Of a stretch of 64,000 nucleotides of DNA, positions 7,151-17,357 are shown piece by piece (positions within the stretch are counted from its first letter, which is position 1; each line of letters opens with the position of its first letter). The notes under the pieces were generated by a model, which ran no database searches, was not told the origin of the DNA, and was given only the letters and a program-made list of their open reading frames with translations. Source of the DNA: an uncultured Eubacteriales bacterium (GTDB taxonomy: Bacteria > Bacillota > Clostridia > Christensenellales > Borkfalkiaceae); NCBI GenBank assembly GCA_905207235.1, contig CAJLKN010000001.1, positions 101,389 to 165,388 of the forward strand, in the 5' to 3' direction. The position numbers were made by a program, and so were the translations under genes.

Positions 7151-9973
7151 TCAGTTGACATTGAGAATTTTTTTGAGGAACTGACCCGTATAGCTTTTTT
7201 CGACTTTGGCAACCTCTTCGGGCGTACCGGTTGCAACTATAGTGCCGCCGCCCGAACCGCCCTCGGGTCCGAGGTCGATTATATAGTCCGCCGTCTTTAT
7301 GACGTCGAGGTTGTGCTCTATGACGAGGACGGTGTTTCCGCCCTCCCTCAGCCTTGCGAGTATGCCGACGAGCTTATCGACGTCATAGCTGTGAAGCCCA
7401 GTCGTAGGCTCGTCCAGGATATAGAAAGTTTTGCCCGTCGAACGCTTGGAAAGTTCGGTTGCGAGCTTGACCCTCTGCGCCTCGCCGCCCGAAAGAGTGG
7501 TTGAACTCTGTCCGAGTTTGATATAGCCCAGCCCCACGTCGCACAGCGTTTTGATTTTATTATATATAGAGGACACGGGTTTGAAAAATTCTGCCGCTTC
7601 CTCGCAGGTCATCTCCAAAACATCGGAAATGGACTTGCCCTTGTATTTTACTTCGAGCGTTTCCCTGTTGTAGCGTTTGCCGCCGCACACTTCGCACGGA
7701 ACGAAGATATCGGGAAGGAAATGCATGGCTATCTGCAAAATGCCGTCGCCCTGACAATGTTCGCACCTGCCGCCCGCGACGTTGAAGGAAAATCTGCCCG
7801 ATTTATAACCTCTTTCCTTTGCGTCGGGCGTTGCCGCGAATAAGTCGCGTATATACTGGAACACGCCCGTATAGGTTGCGGGGTTGGAACGGGGCGTTCT
7901 GCCTATGGGTTGTTGGTCTATGGCGATGACCTTGTCGAAATATTCAAGTCCCTCGATTTTATCGGCATTGCCGAGGCGCTGGCGAGCGCCGTTTAAGTTG
8001 TTTGCGAGATAAGGATAGACTATTTCGTTGACAAAGCTCGATTTGCCGCTTCCCGAAACGCCCGTTACGACGGTTATCAGTCCCGCGGGGACGCTTATAT
8101 CTATGTTTTTAAGGTTGTTCTGCTTGCAGCCGTAAACTTTGAGCCATCTGCCGTCGGGCTGTTTTCTGAACGCGGGAATTTCTATCTTTCTTCTGCCTGC
8201 AAGGAAATCACCCGTAATCGAACGGGGCTCGTTCATAATGTCCTGCTGGGTGCCGCAGGCAACCACTTCGCCGCCGTGAACGCCCGCCATCGGACCTATA
8301 TCGACTATATAGTCAGCCGCGCGGATGGTATCTTCGTCGTGTTCTACGACGATTAAAGTATTGCCTATGTCGCGCAGACCCTTCAAGGAGGACAAAAGTT
8401 TTTCGTTGTCGCGCTGATGAAGTCCTATCGAAGGCTCGTCGAGGATATACAATACGCCAGTGAGCGCGCTGCCTATCTGCGTTGCCAGCCTTATGCGCTG
8501 ACTTTCGCCGCCCGAAAGGGTGGATGCGCTGCGCGACAGCGTCAGATAGCCCAGACCGACGTTTTCGAGAAAGTTTATGCGGTTGTCGATTTCCTTTATT
8601 ATGCTGTCGGCGATCATATGCTCGGTCTTGCCGAAGAAGGAAAAATCGGAAAACTTTTTAAGCTCGTCAACCGACATGTCGCACACTTCCGCTATATTTT
8701 TTCCGCCCACCGTTACGGCGAGAGCCTCTTTTTTGAGCCTTTTGCCGTGGCAGCAGGGACATTCGGAGGTGCGCATGTATCGCTCGATATCCCACTTTAC
8801 GCTTTCGGACTGCGTCTGGTTGTATCTCCTCTGCAAATTGGCGGCAAAGCCTTCCCACGCAGTTTTGTAGCTGCCCGAAAATCTGTATGCGTTGTATTCG
8901 AGGTCAATTTTTTCGCCGCCGTTGCCCCACATCAACATATCGTAAATGCCCTCGGGCAAATCTTTTACGGGCACGTCGAGAGAGAAACCGTAGACGGACG
9001 ACAGCGACTTTAAATACATCTGCGTCATCGCGGAAGAATCGAGGTTCCAGCCGCTTATTTTAATTGCTCCCTCGCGCAGGGTCTTGGTCTTGTCGGGGCA
9101 TATGAGGTCGGGGTCAACCGACTGTTTGAAGCCCAGCCCCGAACATTCGGGGCATGCGCCCCAGGGAGTGTTGAAGGAGAAAAGTCGGGGTTCGATTTCC
9201 TCTATCGAAATGCCGCAGTCGGGGCAGGCGTACTTGGAAGAAAAAAGCTCCTCCTTGCCGTCGCACTCTATTACTACCAGTCCGTCCGCAAGTTTCAACG
9301 CGCTTTCGAGGCTGTCAGTAAGCCTTTTTAATATGCCGTCCTTTATGACAAGTCTGTCTATTATGACGGAGATATTGTGCCTTATATTCTTTTCGAGGCG
9401 GATTTCTTCCTGCAAATCGTAGATTATGCCATCGACCTTTACCCTGCCGTAGCCGCTCTTTTTGTATGATGCGAGCTCCTTGACGAATTCGCCCTTTTTG
9501 CCGCGCACGACAGGGGCTTCTACCATTATTTTGCTGCCTGCGGGCATGAGCATCACCCTGTCGGCAATTTCATCCACCGACTGACGGCGAATTTCCCTGC
9601 CGCATTTGGGGCAATGAGGAACGCCCACCCTTGCAAACAGCAGACGGAAATAGTCATAAATTTCCGTTACCGTGCCGACGGTCGAGCGGGGGTTGTGCGA
9701 AGTTGTCTTCTGGTCTATGGAAATGGCGGGCGAAAGTCCGTCGATGGATTCGACGTCGGGCTTTTCCATCTGACCGAGGAACTGCCTTGCGTATGAAGAA
9801 AGGCTCTCTATATATCTCCTCTGCCCCTCGGCAAAAATTGTGTCGAACGCGAGAGTGGACTTGCCGCTTCCCGAAAGTCCCGTAAACACAGTAAGCGTGT
9901 TGCGGGGTATGTGAACGTCGATATTTTTTAAGTTGTTTTCCTTTGCGCCCTTTACAAAAATTTCTTCTTTCAT
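7151..9973 (-). CDS. uvrA: Excinuclease ABC subunit A
   Basis: 940 aa, the standard UvrA length. It is the damage-recognition ATPase of nucleotide excision repair, which loads UvrB onto lesions. Two ABC ATPase modules are seen: Walker [10 protein letters not shown] near residue 32 and GVSGSGKSS in the second half, with signatures TLSGGESQR and TLSGGEAQR. Zinc-finger cysteine pairs occur as CPDCG...CPECS and CEHCQ...CEVCG. The ATG overlaps the uvrB stop as ATGA, so expression is coupled. A possible SOS box lies ahead of uvrB. Confidence 0.98.
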   Translation of the reverse strand: MKEEIFVKGAKENNLKNIDVHIPRNTLTVFTGLSGSGKSTLAFDTIFAEGQRRYIESLSSYARQFLGQMEKPDVESIDGLSPAISIDQKTTSHNPRSTVGTVTEIYDYFRLLFARVGVPHCPKCGREIRRQSVDEIADRVMLMPAGSKIMVEAPVVRGKKGEFVKELASYKKSGYGRVKVDGIIYDLQEEIRLEKNIRHNISVIIDRLVIKDGILKRLTDSLESALKLADGLVVIECDGKEELFSSKYACPDCGISIEEIEPRLFSFNTPWGACPECSGLGFKQSVDPDLICPDKTKTLREGAIKISGWNLDSSAMTQMYLKSLSSVYGFSLDVPVKDLPEGIYDMLMWGNGGEKIDLEYNAYRFSGSYKTAWEGFAANLQRRYNQTQSESVKWDIERYMRTSECPCCHGKRLKKEALAVTVGGKNIAEVCDMSVDELKKFSDFSFFGKTEHMIADSIIKEIDNRINFLENVGLGYLTLSRSASTLSGGESQRIRLATQIGSALTGVLYILDEPSIGLHQRDNEKLLSSLKGLRDIGNTLIVVEHDEDTIRAADYIVDIGPMAGVHGGEVVACGTQQDIMNEPRSITGDFLAGRRKIEIPAFRKQPDGRWLKVYGCKQNNLKNIDISVPAGLITVVTGVSGSGKSSFVNEIVYPYLANNLNGARQRLGNADKIEGLEYFDKVIAIDQQPIGRTPRSNPATYTGVFQYIRDLFAATPDAKERGYKSGRFSFNVAGGRCEHCQGDGILQIAMHFLPDIFVPCEVCGGKRYNRETLEVKYKGKSISDVLEMTCEEAAEFFKPVSSIYNKIKTLCDVGLGYIKLGQSSTTLSGGEAQRVKLATELSKRSTGKTFYILDEPTTGLHSYDVDKLVGILARLREGGNTVLVIEHNLDVIKTADYIIDLGPEGGSGGGTIVATGTPEEVAKVEKSYTGQFLKKILNVN

Positions 9974-11937
9974 GATTTCTTTGCCTGCATAAGTCGCTTT
10001 TTAAGCTGTGAAATTGTGTCGCGTATCTCAATCGCCCTCTCGAAATCGAGCTGGGCGGACGCAACTTTCATAAGCGCTTTGAGCTTTTCTATCTCGGCGG
10101 GGATATCCTTGACTTTGATATCTTCGCCCGCTTTCTTCTTCGTAGTTATGCCGAGGTCTATTTTTACCTCTTTTATGATAGTTTTGGGAATTATACCGTG
10201 CTCTTTGTTGTATGCGTCCTGTATCGCGCGGCGGCGTTCTGTTTCGTCTATCGCGCGGCGCATGCTGCCCGTTATTACGTCGGCATACATTATTACTCTG
10301 CCCTCGGAATTTCTCGCGGCTCTGCCTATCGTCTGAACGAGAGCCGTTTCGCTCCTCAGAAAGCCCTCTTTGTCGGCGTCGAGTATGGCGACGAGCTTTA
10401 CTTCTGGCAGGTCGAGCCCCTCCCTTAAAAGGTTTATGCCGCACAGTATGTCGAATTCGCCCGAGCGCAGTCCGTTGATTATGTCTATTCTTTCGAGCGC
10501 GTCTATATCCGAGTGCATATACCGCACTTTGAGACCGTGTTCTTTGAGGTAGTCGGTGAGGCTTTCCGCCATTTTTTTGGTCATGGTGGTAACGAGCACC
10601 CTGCCTCCGCCGCCCACTACGGTGTTTATTTCGCCGAGAAGGTCGTCAATCTGACCCTTTGTCGGGCGCACGTCTATGACGGGGTCGAGAAGTCCCGTGG
10701 GGCGGATGAGCTGTTCGACCACCTGTCCCGCCTGTCCGAGTTCGTATGGCGCGGGCGTTGCCGAAACGCATATGAGCTGTGGCACGCGCTCATCGAATTC
10801 TTCGAAGGTGAGCGGGCGGTTATCGTATGCCGATTTGAGGCGGAAACCGTAATTTACGAGGTTATCCTTTCTCGAACGGTCGCCGTGATACATAGCCCTT
10901 ATCTGCGGAATGGTCATATGGCTTTCGTCTATGAACACCAAAAATCTGCCCGCAGGAAAATAATCCAAAAGGGTGAACGACGGCTCGCCCGGGGCTCTGC
11001 CGTCGAAGTATCGCGAATAGTTCTCTACGCCCGAGCAATAGCCTATCTCCTTCATCATTTCAAGGTCGTAAGTCGTGCGCTGTTCAAGCCTCTGCGCCTC
11101 TAAAAGTTTGCCTTCGTCGCGGAAAGCCTTTACCTCGTCCTTCATGTCGCGCTCTATCATGGAGAGAGCCGCCTGCATTTTTTCGCTGCCCACGGCATAC
11201 TGACTGGCGGGGAATATGAGCACGTGTTTGAGTTCGGAAATTATAGTGCCCGTAAGAGCTTCCTCTTCGCATATTCTGTCTATTTCGTCGCCGAAAAATT
11301 CCACCCTTATGGCAATTTCCGAATTGGACGCGGGGAAAATTTCGACTATATCCCCCCTGACGCGGAAGGATGAACGCTGAAAATCTATATCCCTGCGCTG
11401 ATACTGTATCTCCACCAGCCGCCTTAAAAGCGCGTCGCGCTCCATCTCCATTCCGGGACGGAGAGAAATTGCGAGGCGGAAATATTCTTCGGGCGCGCCC
11501 AGACCGTATATGCACGAAACCGAGGCGACGACTATTACGTCCTCCCTTTCGCCGAGCGAACTCGTCGCCGAGTTGCGCAGCTTATCAATTTCGTCGTTCA
11601 AGCTCATATCCTTTTCGATATATGTGTCGGTCGAGGGGATATAGCTTTCGGGCTGATAATAATCGTAGTAGGAAACGAAATATTCCACCCTGTTTTCGGG
11701 GAAAAATTCCTTGAATTCGTTGCACAGCTGGGCGGCGAGCGTTTTATTGTGCGCAATGACGAGCGTGGGACGGTTGACGTTTTTTATGACGTTTGCCATG
11801 GTGAACGTCTTGCCCGAGCCCGTAACGCCCACGAGCACCTGCGTGCGTATGCCGTCGAGGACGCCCTCCGTCAGCTTTTCGATAGCCTGAGGCTGGTCGC
11901 CCGTCGGATTGAATTTTGAATGTAACTTGAATTCCAT
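9970..11937 (-). CDS. uvrB: Excinuclease ABC subunit B
   Basis: 655 aa from the ATG at 11937 ([19 protein letters not shown], the conserved UvrB N-terminus); a longer in-frame reading would include promoter DNA. It is the helicase-like damage verifier that recruits UvrC. Visible motifs are Walker A GVTGSGKT, the beta-hairpin region ([12 protein letters not shown]), DESH in motif II, motif [11 protein letters not shown] and a C-terminal UVR domain ([20 protein letters not shown]). There is no clear SD; the 5' leader is about 20 nt and contains a candidate LexA site. uvrC is not in the window. Confidence 0.97.
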   Translation of the reverse strand: MEFKLHSKFNPTGDQPQAIEKLTEGVLDGIRTQVLVGVTGSGKTFTMANVIKNVNRPTLVIAHNKTLAAQLCNEFKEFFPENRVEYFVSYYDYYQPESYIPSTDTYIEKDMSLNDEIDKLRNSATSSLGEREDVIVVASVSCIYGLGAPEEYFRLAISLRPGMEMERDALLRRLVEIQYQRRDIDFQRSSFRVRGDIVEIFPASNSEIAIRVEFFGDEIDRICEEEALTGTIISELKHVLIFPASQYAVGSEKMQAALSMIERDMKDEVKAFRDEGKLLEAQRLEQRTTYDLEMMKEIGYCSGVENYSRYFDGRAPGEPSFTLLDYFPAGRFLVFIDESHMTIPQIRAMYHGDRSRKDNLVNYGFRLKSAYDNRPLTFEEFDERVPQLICVSATPAPYELGQAGQVVEQLIRPTGLLDPVIDVRPTKGQIDDLLGEINTVVGGGGRVLVTTMTKKMAESLTDYLKEHGLKVRYMHSDIDALERIDIINGLRSGEFDILCGINLLREGLDLPEVKLVAILDADKEGFLRSETALVQTIGRAARNSEGRVIMYADVITGSMRRAIDETERRRAIQDAYNKEHGIIPKTIIKEVKIDLGITTKKKAGEDIKVKDIPAEIEKLKALMKVASAQLDFERAIEIRDTISQLKKRLMQAKKS

Positions 11938-11943
11938 ATATGT

Positions 11944-11994
11944 AAAACGTATGTTTTTTTCGGTATTGTACACCGACGGACGCGGCGATGTCAA
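11944..11994 (-). promoter_or_regulatory. uvrBA promoter with candidate LexA/DinR box
   Basis: TTGACA (11994-11989), 18 bp, TACAAT (11970-11965). Downstream, AAAACATACGTTTT (11957-11944) has inverted arms AAAC and GTTT and fits the Gram-positive SOS consensus CGAACRNRYGTTYC at 11 of 14 positions by my count. Its position between the -10 box and the ATG suits repression. Confidence 0.6.
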
Positions 11995-12147
11995 GTTTTT
12001 ATCCGAGGTTTATGAAAGGCAAAATATGTATGACCTCGCAGCGCAAAGCAAATTTTTTTTGCATAGAGCCTTGTTCCGCCCTGACTTTAAAAGCCGCGCA
12101 ATAAAGTTTTTTTACTAAGGAAAAAATTAACGCCGCGTAAACTGCAA

Positions 12148-12858
12148 TCAGCCGCGCGCGATATCTTTGATGACCTCGCCCGCCATGATAAGACCCGCCA
12201 CGGAGGGAACGAAAGAGCAACTTGCGGGTACAGGTCTGCCCGTTGCGGGGCGGACTTCGTCTGTCGAAGTTTTTGCGGGAAGCTCGTCCGAATAGACGAC
12301 TTTAAGACTGTCTATGCCCTTCTTTTTAAGCAACGAGCGCATTGCTCGCGCGAGGGGGCAGACGGAAGTAGAATAAATATCGGCAACTTTCAGCCGTTCG
12401 GGCTGCAATTTATTGCCAGTGCCCATGCAGGAAATAATTTTTACGCCCGCCTGTTTTGCCTTTACAGCCAGATCGACTTTCGCCGAAACGGTATCTATCG
12501 CATCGACAACATAATCATATTGCGAAAAATCGAATTTGGACGAAGTGTTTTCGTCGTAGAAAAGGGTAAACGTTCTGACGTTGGCGGAGGGATTGATTGA
12601 CAGGACGCGCTCCTTGGCAACCTCCGTCTTATACCGCCCGACGGTATTTAAAAGGGCGAGTATCTGACGGTTGAGGTTGGTTATATCCACAACGTCGGCG
12701 TCAACGAGGTCGAAAGCCCCTATCCCGCTGCGCGCGAGAGCTTCGAGGCAGTATCCGCCCACTCCGCCCAGTCCGAACACGGCGACGCGGGAGCTTTGAA
12801 GTTTTTGCATGGCTTGTCCGCCGAGCAACGCGGCGGTGCGGCTGAAAGCGTCTTTCAT
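12148..12858 (-). CDS. tcdA: tRNA threonylcarbamoyladenosine dehydratase
   Basis: 236 aa, of the E1-like ThiF/MoeB/HesA superfamily. It cyclises the threonylcarbamoyl group of t6A37 in ANN-decoding tRNAs in an ATP-dependent step. The nucleotide-binding Rossmann motif VAVFGLGGVGGYCLEAL and the family segments DADVVDITNLNRQ, VVDAIDTVSAKVDLA and GTGNKLQP are present. Its t6A partners tsaB and tsaE occur later in the window. The ATG lies 6 nt after a TATAAT box with no SD, so the mRNA is predicted to be leaderless. Confidence 0.92.
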   Translation of the reverse strand: MKDAFSRTAALLGGQAMQKLQSSRVAVFGLGGVGGYCLEALARSGIGAFDLVDADVVDITNLNRQILALLNTVGRYKTEVAKERVLSINPSANVRTFTLFYDENTSSKFDFSQYDYVVDAIDTVSAKVDLAVKAKQAGVKIISCMGTGNKLQPERLKVADIYSTSVCPLARAMRSLLKKKGIDSLKVVYSDELPAKTSTDEVRPATGRPVPASCSFVPSVAGLIMAGEVIKDIARG

Positions 12859-12864
12859 ACTTTA

Positions 12865-12892
12865 ATTATATCACCTTTTTACATTAAATCAA
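12865..12892 (-). promoter_or_regulatory. Extended -10 promoter with predicted leaderless start (tcdA)
   Basis: TTGATT (12892-12887), 16 bp, TATAAT (12870-12865) preceded by TGA, giving the extended -10 form TGnTATAAT. Six bases later is the tcdA ATG, so the predicted first transcribed base is the A of the start codon. Confidence 0.6.
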
Positions 12893-12895
12893 ACC

Positions 12896-12928
12896 AAAAA
12901 GCCGCCCGCAATTTTGCGGGCGGTTTTT
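12896..12928 (-). terminator. Terminator of the two-component operon
   Basis: Stem GCCGCCCGCA/TGCGGGCGG with A and T tracts on both sides, 29 bp after the kinase stop. It is symmetrical enough to work in either direction. Confidence 0.85.
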
Positions 12929-12956
12929 GCCTGTCGGTTAAAGACGACAAAATTTT

Positions 12957-14390
12957 TTAAATAACTTCGGGCTGGGAAGAAACTTCGGGAAAATCGACGT
13001 AGAAAGTTGACCCCTTGCCCTCCTCCGACTTAACTCCGAAATCGAACGAGTGAGCCTGAAGAATTATTTTTACTATATTCAGTCCCAGTCCCGTGCCCTT
13101 TACGGGGCGGGTGTGCATATCCTTTGAACGGTAATATCTGTCCCAGATGTGCTCTCTCTCCTCTTCGCTTATGCCCTTGCCCGTATCCCTTACGGCAAAT
13201 CTTATGCGGTTTTCTTCGGGCAGGTACTTCAAAGAAACGTAAACGCACTTATCCGCGCCCGTATAATTGACCGCGTTGGATATGAGGTTGTATATTACCT
13301 GACCTATCTTTTCTTCGTCTGCCAATGTGTACATATCGGCATCTATATCCACAAAAAATTTGTATCCAGAAGTCTGTTGCAGGTAATCGAACCTGTTCAT
13401 TATTCCGTATATGAACTCTGTGAGATTAAATACCTTTTTATTGAGTTCGGAAAGCCCCGCGCTCACCTTTGAGGCATTTAAAATATCGTTTACAAGTCCC
13501 GTCAGCCTGTCGGCTTCGTCTATTATAACGTGCAGGTGCTGCGACCTCTTGACGGGGTCGTTGCCCGAAATTTCCTCTATCATAGAGGCGTAAGCCTTTA
13601 TCATGGTGAGCGGCGTTCTCAAATCGTGCGAAACGTTGGCGAGCAGCTCTTTCTGGAAATCTTCGCTCTTTTTCATCTCGTCTTTTGCATAATTGAGCGT
13701 ATCGGAGAGCTGCGCTATCTCCTGATATTCCGCCGAGGCGAACTTGACAGAATAATCGCCCTCCGCCATGCGCGCCGCCGTAGCGGACATGTTTTTTATG
13801 GGGCGGGAAATGCGCTGCGCGAGCATATAAGATATGATAAAGGACACGACTATGGACACCGCCGCTATTATCAGTATATAAAACTGCATGCTGCGCACCG
13901 AGCTGAGTATAATCGTGAGCGGGTAGCGAACGAGAAGGTAACACTGCCTGCCGTTGAAGATGACGCACGAGGTATAGTTGAGCATGTTGCCGTCGTTATA
14001 CACCACTGCGCGCCTTGCCGTCCAGCCGTTGACCTTTTCGTTCATCTTGCATACGATGTCATTCCAGTCGGAGGGCGCCTCCGCGGTGGCTATATAAGCG
14101 TCGCCGCCCAGACCGACCACGAACGCCTCTATTCCTTCGGATATGGCATAGCCGTTCATTATTCCGCCGACGTCGCCCATCTGCATTTCAGTCTTGCCGT
14201 CAACGACGGCTGTAAGATTGTTGCCTATGGACGTTATGTGATTTTTTGCCTGCGTAGAATAAGCACTGCTCAAAACGCCGTAGCATACCAACGATACTAC
14301 GGCTACGAGAATGACTGTGAAAAGAGCAAAATACCGCCAGAGCAGTATTTTCATGCTTTTTATTTTTCTTAAAGGCAGATCAGACTTCAA
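12957..14390 (-). CDS. Sensor histidine kinase
   Basis: 477 aa if translation starts at the TTG at 14390, which overlaps the regulator gene; an ATG at 14354 would remove 12 residues. Domains in order: a transmembrane helix (about 18-40), an extracytoplasmic sensor region, a second helix (about 170-192), HAMP, HisKA with VSHDLRTPLTMIKAYASMI, and HATPase with N-box NLISNAVNYTG, G1 DTGKGISEEE and G2 GTGLGLNIV. It phosphorylates the OmpR-type regulator encoded immediately upstream. The signal is unknown; the sensor region has no recognised fold. Confidence 0.93.
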   Translation of the reverse strand: MKSDLPLRKIKSMKILLWRYFALFTVILVAVVSLVCYGVLSSAYSTQAKNHITSIGNNLTAVVDGKTEMQMGDVGGIMNGYAISEGIEAFVVGLGGDAYIATAEAPSDWNDIVCKMNEKVNGWTARRAVVYNDGNMLNYTSCVIFNGRQCYLLVRYPLTIILSSVRSMQFYILIIAAVSIVVSFIISYMLAQRISRPIKNMSATAARMAEGDYSVKFASAEYQEIAQLSDTLNYAKDEMKKSEDFQKELLANVSHDLRTPLTMIKAYASMIEEISGNDPVKRSQHLHVIIDEADRLTGLVNDILNASKVSAGLSELNKKVFNLTEFIYGIMNRFDYLQQTSGYKFFVDIDADMYTLADEEKIGQVIYNLISNAVNYTGADKCVYVSLKYLPEENRIRFAVRDTGKGISEEEREHIWDRYYRSKDMHTRPVKGTGLGLNIVKIILQAHSFDFGVKSEEGKGSTFYVDFPEVSSQPEVI

Positions 14391-15048
14391 ATTTATAACC
14401 CAGTCCGCGGAGCGTTACAATAAATTTACGGTACTGCTTTAAGTTTGCGCGCAACATCTTTATATGCGTGTCCACCGTGCGGTCATCGCCGTAAAAATCG
14501 AAGCCCCACACATCATAGAGTAATTTTTCGCGGGTAAGAGCTATGCCCTTGTTCTTTATGAAGTAAAAAAGTATTTCGTATTCCTTGGGAGTAAGTTCGG
14601 CCTTCTCGCCGTCCACATAGACGTTTCTGCCCGCCATATCGACGGTCAGTCCTTCAAAGGTAACGACGTCCGGGTTGGGATTTTCCGCCGCGCTGCGGCG
14701 CTTTGTTACGGCATTTATCCTAGCCATTACTTCCTTGGGCGAAAAAGGCTTGGTAACGTAATCGTCCACGCCTATCTCGAAACCGAAAAGTTTATCGTAT
14801 TCCTCACCCCTTGCGGAAAGCATGATGACGGGTATATCCTTGGTCTTTTTTATTTCCTTAACCGCCGAAAATCCGTCGAGTTTTGGCATCATGACGTCCA
14901 TAAGTATTACGTCGTAGTCGTTGTCGCGGCACATTCTGACGGCTTCCATTCCGTCAGTCGCTTCATATGCTTCGTTGCCCTCGAACTCCACGTACTCTTT
15001 GAGCACGTTCCTTATCATGTCCTCATCATCTACTATAAGCACTTTCAT
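14380..15048 (-). CDS. OmpR/PhoB-family response regulator
   Basis: 222 aa. The receiver domain (1-120) has acidic residues DDED, the phospho-accepting Asp in DVILMDVMMPKLDG (about residue 51) and the switch Lys in VTKPFSP. The C-terminal winged helix includes LTPKEYEILFYFIKNKG and RTVDTHIKMLRANL. The SD is AAAGGAG. It overlaps the kinase gene by 11 bases. Target genes cannot be inferred. Confidence 0.95.
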   Translation of the reverse strand: MKVLIVDDEDMIRNVLKEYVEFEGNEAYEATDGMEAVRMCRDNDYDVILMDVMMPKLDGFSAVKEIKKTKDIPVIMLSARGEEYDKLFGFEIGVDDYVTKPFSPKEVMARINAVTKRRSAAENPNPDVVTFEGLTVDMAGRNVYVDGEKAELTPKEYEILFYFIKNKGIALTREKLLYDVWGFDFYGDDRTVDTHIKMLRANLKQYRKFIVTLRGLGYKFEV

Positions 15049-15085
15049 AATGCCGTCTCCTTTGCGGGGGATATGTTATGTCTTT

Positions 15086-15113
15086 ATTATAACCTGAAAT
15101 GTGTAAAGATAAA
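15086..15113 (-). promoter_or_regulatory. Candidate promoter of the two-component operon
   Basis: TATAAT (15091-15086) with a weak TTTATC (15113-15108) 16 bp upstream. The weak -35 box would fit an activator-dependent promoter. No direct repeats typical of OmpR-family binding are obvious. Confidence 0.4.
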
Positions 15114-15176
15114 TGCTTTATAATGAAATAATTGTGAAACTTCCATAATTTTCTTGAATTTTTTTTAATTTTATGC

Positions 15177-15205
15177 TTGACAAACGCCTTTAAAGGCAAT
15201 ATAAT
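15177..15205 (+). promoter_or_regulatory. Promoter with palindromic operator in the spacer (radical-SAM pair)
   Basis: TTGACA (15177-15182), 17 bp, TATAAT (15200-15205): a full-consensus promoter. The spacer contains the perfect 12-bp palindrome GCCTTTAAAGGC (15186-15197), a typical place for a repressor site. It is not a LexA-type sequence. The regulator is unknown. Confidence 0.75.
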
Positions 15206-15285
15206 AACAATACAAACAAATGTTTATTGCGGTATAATTCGGGTTTTTGCCGCAGAAACTTTTAATTGTAAAGAGGTTTTACGTT

Positions 15286-16545
15286 ATGTTTGACGCAGAT
15301 AGACTTGAAATACTTACAGAAAGCGCAAAATATGACGTATCCTGCTCTTCGTCCGGTTCAAAACGGGTCAATACGGGCGGAGGGCTCGGAAATGCTTCCG
15401 TCGGTGGGATATGCCACTCCTTTACCCCCGACGGAAGATGTATTTCCCTGCTCAAAATTCTGATGAGCAACGAATGCATTTATAACTGCGAATACTGCCC
15501 GAACAGGGCACAGGCAGACGTCAGGCGCGCGAGGGCTACGCCCGAAGAAATTTGCGAACTGACGATTAATTTTTATAAGCGAAATTATATTGAAGGGTTG
15601 TTCCTCTCCTCCGCCGTCTTCGACACGCCGAACAGAACCATGGAGCTTCTTACGCGCACCGTCATAATGCTGAGGAAGGAATATAACTTCAACGGATATA
15701 TACATTTAAAGGGCATACCGCACGCCGACGACGAACTGTGCATGCGCGCGGCGAAATATGTAGACAGAATGAGCTACAACATAGAACTGCCCAGCGAAAA
15801 ATCTTTGAAACTTCTTGCGCCGCAAAAGACGCGCGAAAGCCTCATCATTCCTATGAAAAAGCTGTACGCCGCCACACTTTACGACAAAGAAAACAAGGTG
15901 GCGGCAAAGCAGCGCTCTATCCCTGCGGGACAGACGACGCAGATGATTATAGGCGCTTCGCCCGAAAACGACGGGCACATTCTGCGGCTGACGCAGGCGC
16001 TTTACCGCAATATGGGGCTGAAAAGGGTTTACTACTCCTCATATATTCCCGTGGTTAAAAGCGCAAAGTTGCCCGACAAGGCGGCGGGGCTTTTGCGCGA
16101 GCACAGACTTTACCAGGCGGACTGGCTGTTGAGGTTTTACGGCTTCGACGTGGAAGAGCTGTGCGGCGACGATGAAAATCTTTCGCCCGACTACGACCCC
16201 AAATGCGCGTGGGCGCTGAAAAATATGCACCTATTCCCCGTAGAAGTAAACAGCGCTCCGCTCGAAATGCTGCTGCGCGTTCCCGGTATAGGCGCGCGTG
16301 GAGCTTACAGGATTACGGAAGCGAGAAAATTTGCTTCGCTCGACTTCGATAATCTTAAAAAAATGCGCATAATACTCAAAAGGGCAAAGCATTTTATAAC
16401 CTGCAAAGGAAAATTTTACGGGGCGGACGGCGAAAAAATGATAAAGGCTTCGCTCATGCTGTGCGACGGCGCGCAGAATGCCGAACAGCTTTCTATGTTT
16501 TCCTCCCCTTCGGAAGGCTTTTCAGCCCTGAGCGGTGAATTATGA
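15286..16545 (+). CDS. Putative DNA modification/repair radical SAM protein (TIGR03916-like)
   Basis: 419 aa from the ATG at 15286, chosen because AGAGG lies nine bases upstream; a TTG at 15247 would add 13 residues. The radical-SAM cluster motif CIYNCEYC gives Cys64, Cys68 and Cys71, which should bind a 4Fe-4S cluster and S-adenosylmethionine. A helix-hairpin-helix (LLRVPGIGARGAYRITEAR, near 335-355) suggests DNA binding. This architecture matches the family annotated as a putative DNA modification/repair radical SAM protein. Its partner gene overlaps by ATGA. The chemistry is unknown. It has a dedicated promoter with a palindromic operator. Confidence 0.88.
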   Translation: MFDADRLEILTESAKYDVSCSSSGSKRVNTGGGLGNASVGGICHSFTPDGRCISLLKILMSNECIYNCEYCPNRAQADVRRARATPEEICELTINFYKRNYIEGLFLSSAVFDTPNRTMELLTRTVIMLRKEYNFNGYIHLKGIPHADDELCMRAAKYVDRMSYNIELPSEKSLKLLAPQKTRESLIIPMKKLYAATLYDKENKVAAKQRSIPAGQTTQMIIGASPENDGHILRLTQALYRNMGLKRVYYSSYIPVVKSAKLPDKAAGLLREHRLYQADWLLRFYGFDVEELCGDDENLSPDYDPKCAWALKNMHLFPVEVNSAPLEMLLRVPGIGARGAYRITEARKFASLDFDNLKKMRIILKRAKHFITCKGKFYGADGEKMIKASLMLCDGAQNAEQLSMFSSPSEGFSALSGEL

Positions 16546-17270
16546 CTTTATATCTGGTAGATGGCAGCGCAGACTGCTTTTATACAGCGGTATTCGACTG
16601 CTACGGCGACAGTCAGGCAGTCGTTTCGAGCAACGCCGACGTTCAGCTCGAACTGGGCTGCAACATAACCGAGGTTAAAACAATCGAAGAGAAAGCTGCG
16701 CGAGTAAAGAAAAAAATTGCGGAATACGACAGCCGCGCCATAGGCGATATAAATATCATCCTCCGCTCGGGCGAAAGCGACAAAGAGCAGGCGGCGTTGG
16801 AATATATCAGGCTTATAATAAAAAACAAGCGACCCGTCCGCACCATGACCAACATTCCCGCGGTTATGGAAGCGAACGACATACGCTCAAAAGTTACGGG
16901 CGAAATTCACAAATATCATGGCTTTCTGCGCTTTATGGAGAACGACAGCGGCGTTCTCTACGCCCCCTACTCGCCCATAGCCGATATAACGGACATGATT
17001 GCGCCCCATTTCGCGCGGCGGTTTGCAAACCAGAAGTTTGTCATTCACGACGTGAAGAGAAAGATTGCAGCAATGTATGACGGCGAGCAGATAATCGTCT
17101 GCTATGCCGACGGCGCAGATATTTACCTTTCCGAATACGAAAAAACTTTTGAGGAGCTGTGGAAATTGTATTATAAATCTGTAAACATAGCCGAACGCCC
17201 GCATGAAAAACAGATGAAAGGCTACATGCCCGTGCGATACTGGAAATTCATGCCCGAAAAAAATCAATGA
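16542..17270 (+). CDS. TIGR03915-family putative DNA repair protein (radical-SAM partner)
   Basis: 242 aa, encoded in ATGA overlap with the radical-SAM gene. Family segments are HKYHGFLRFMENDSG, LYAPYSPIADITDMIAPHFA, the middle KFVIHDVKRKIAAMYDG and the end YMPVRYWKFMPE. In other bacteria this domain is often fused to a UdgX-like uracil-DNA glycosylase domain; here the protein stops after the linker domain and no glycosylase is nearby. The function is unknown. Conserved pairing suggests that it is an obligate partner of the radical-SAM enzyme. Confidence 0.85.
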   Translation: MTLYLVDGSADCFYTAVFDCYGDSQAVVSSNADVQLELGCNITEVKTIEEKAARVKKKIAEYDSRAIGDINIILRSGESDKEQAALEYIRLIIKNKRPVRTMTNIPAVMEANDIRSKVTGEIHKYHGFLRFMENDSGVLYAPYSPIADITDMIAPHFARRFANQKFVIHDVKRKIAAMYDGEQIIVCYADGADIYLSEYEKTFEELWKLYYKSVNIAERPHEKQMKGYMPVRYWKFMPEKNQ

Positions 17271-17296
17271 CCGAACGGACAATTAACTATCAAACT

Positions 17297-17332
17297 TAAA
17301 AGCGGCTCCGCATTTTATGCGGAGCCGCTTTA
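17297..17332. terminator. Bidirectional terminator
   Basis: Arms AAAGCGGCTCCGCA and TGCGGAGCCGCTTT around a 4-nt loop, with a T-rich tail on the plus side and A/T tracts on both sides. It serves the convergent radical-SAM pair (+) and the DUF975 gene (-). Confidence 0.88.
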
Positions 17333-17357
17333 TATTTTTTTGTTATTCTGAATTATA

